Of a DNA stretch of 64,000 bases, positions 63,762 to 64,000 are shown piece after piece. Within the stretch, counting starts at the first letter, position 1, and each line of letters opens with the position of its first letter. The position numbers were made by a program, and so were the translations under genes. Origin of the DNA: Flavobacterium frigoris PS1 (GTDB lineage Bacteria > Bacteroidota > Bacteroidia > Flavobacteriales > Flavobacteriaceae). The notes under the pieces were generated by a model that did no database searches, was not told the origin of the DNA, and was given only the letters and a program-made list of their open reading frames with translations. The stretch covers positions 1 to 64,000 of the forward strand of contig NZ_AHKF01000004.1 in NCBI RefSeq assembly GCF_000252125.1. The letters are read 5' to 3'.

Positions 63762-63789
63762 ATTTTAAATAACCGATTGAATAAATAAC

Positions 63790-64000
63790 ATGAAAAATAT
63801 AGTAATTATTGGCGGAAGCAAAGGCATCGGAAATGCGATTTTACTGCAGCAATTAGAGACTAATATGGTCCATAACATCAGTAGAAATCCACCGGAAGTT
63901 TCACATCCTAACCTAACTCATTATTCACTGGACGTATTAAAAGACGAACTTCCTCAAATAGAAAATATCGATACTTTAATTTACTGCCCGGGTTCGATCA
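63790..64000 (+). CDS. Short-chain dehydrogenase/reductase, cut by the window end
   Basis: 70 codons are visible. KNIVIIGGSKGIGNAIL is the NAD(P)-binding loop of classical SDRs (GGxxxGIG), and TLIYCPGSI corresponds to the NAG strand. The catalytic Tyr and Lys lie beyond the edge. Same orientation as the AarF and TIGR03643 genes, so it is likely part of that operon. Confidence 0.85.
   Translation, partial: MKNIVIIGGSKGIGNAILLQQLETNMVHNISRNPPEVSHPNLTHYSLDVLKDELPQIENIDTLIYCPGSI

Overview
The window looks like a chromosomal segment of a Flavobacterium or a close flavobacterial relative. The DNA is AT-rich. Promoters carry the Bacteroidetes pattern TTG-N(18-23)-TAnnTTTG instead of a sigma70 box, and most starts lack a Shine-Dalgarno. 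Typical Bacteroidetes families are present: a split transketolase, DUF4252 lipoproteins under an ECF sigma factor, a TonB-dependent receptor, an FKBP lipoprotein with calcium-type repeats, and DUF5602, DUF892 and TIGR03643 proteins.

Layout. 0.8-4.3 kb: translation block thrS-infC-rpmI-rplT; infC appears to begin at a non-AUG (ATA) codon. 4.5-8.0 kb: an orphan response regulator, two unknown small proteins, a lipoprotein and a secreted DNase I-fold nuclease; the promoters of the first part share the box GGTTTACCGTAA. 8.0-10.3 kb: glutaminase and a secreted 'asparagine synthetase B-like' protein. 10.4-14.7 kb: the most system-like and least explained part. It has two paralogous 41-residue one-helix membrane peptides with matching promoters, facing a six-gene operon of a NarL-type response regulator, a sensor kinase without a sensor domain, and a duplicated pair (small soluble protein plus seven-helix membrane protein), one copy frameshifted. 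14.8-21.7 kb: housekeeping genes on the minus strand (dnaB, accA, phosphatase, EamA exporter, LptF/G permease, tgt). 21.9-25.3 kb: accessory DNA with a folded attC-like repeat, a membrane protein gene broken by an in-frame stop, a second structured repeat, then an ATP-grasp enzyme and a formyltransferase.

25.4-35.9 kb: envelope and stress genes (His-rich secreted protein, L,D-transpeptidase, esterase, CHAD protein, DUF1003, DUF892, two rhodaneses, ene-reductase, Crp-family regulator). 36.0-41.2 kb: transketolase halves separated by a secreted unknown protein, FKBP lipoprotein, S4 protein, PyrR-like phosphoribosyltransferase, shikimate kinase. 41.3-41.7 kb: tRNA-Lys, tRNA-Lys, tRNA-Leu. 42.5-43.6 kb is nearly gene-free but holds a probable 49-residue membrane protein. 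43.6-48.0 kb: ECF sigma/DUF4252 operon, S41 protease, amidase. 48.1-53.4 kb: predicted vitamin B12 uptake locus, a receptor behind a cobalamin riboswitch and a divergent ABC transporter. 53.6-54.0 kb: a decayed DUF5602 gene. 54.0-64.0 kb: methyltransferases, pseudouridine synthase, rmuC, thioesterase, YceI, and a TetR-AarF-TIGR03643-SDR cluster cut by the window end.

All functions are read from motifs and family memory. No search was run, so family names for unknown genes are tentative and small-gene calls need comparative support.
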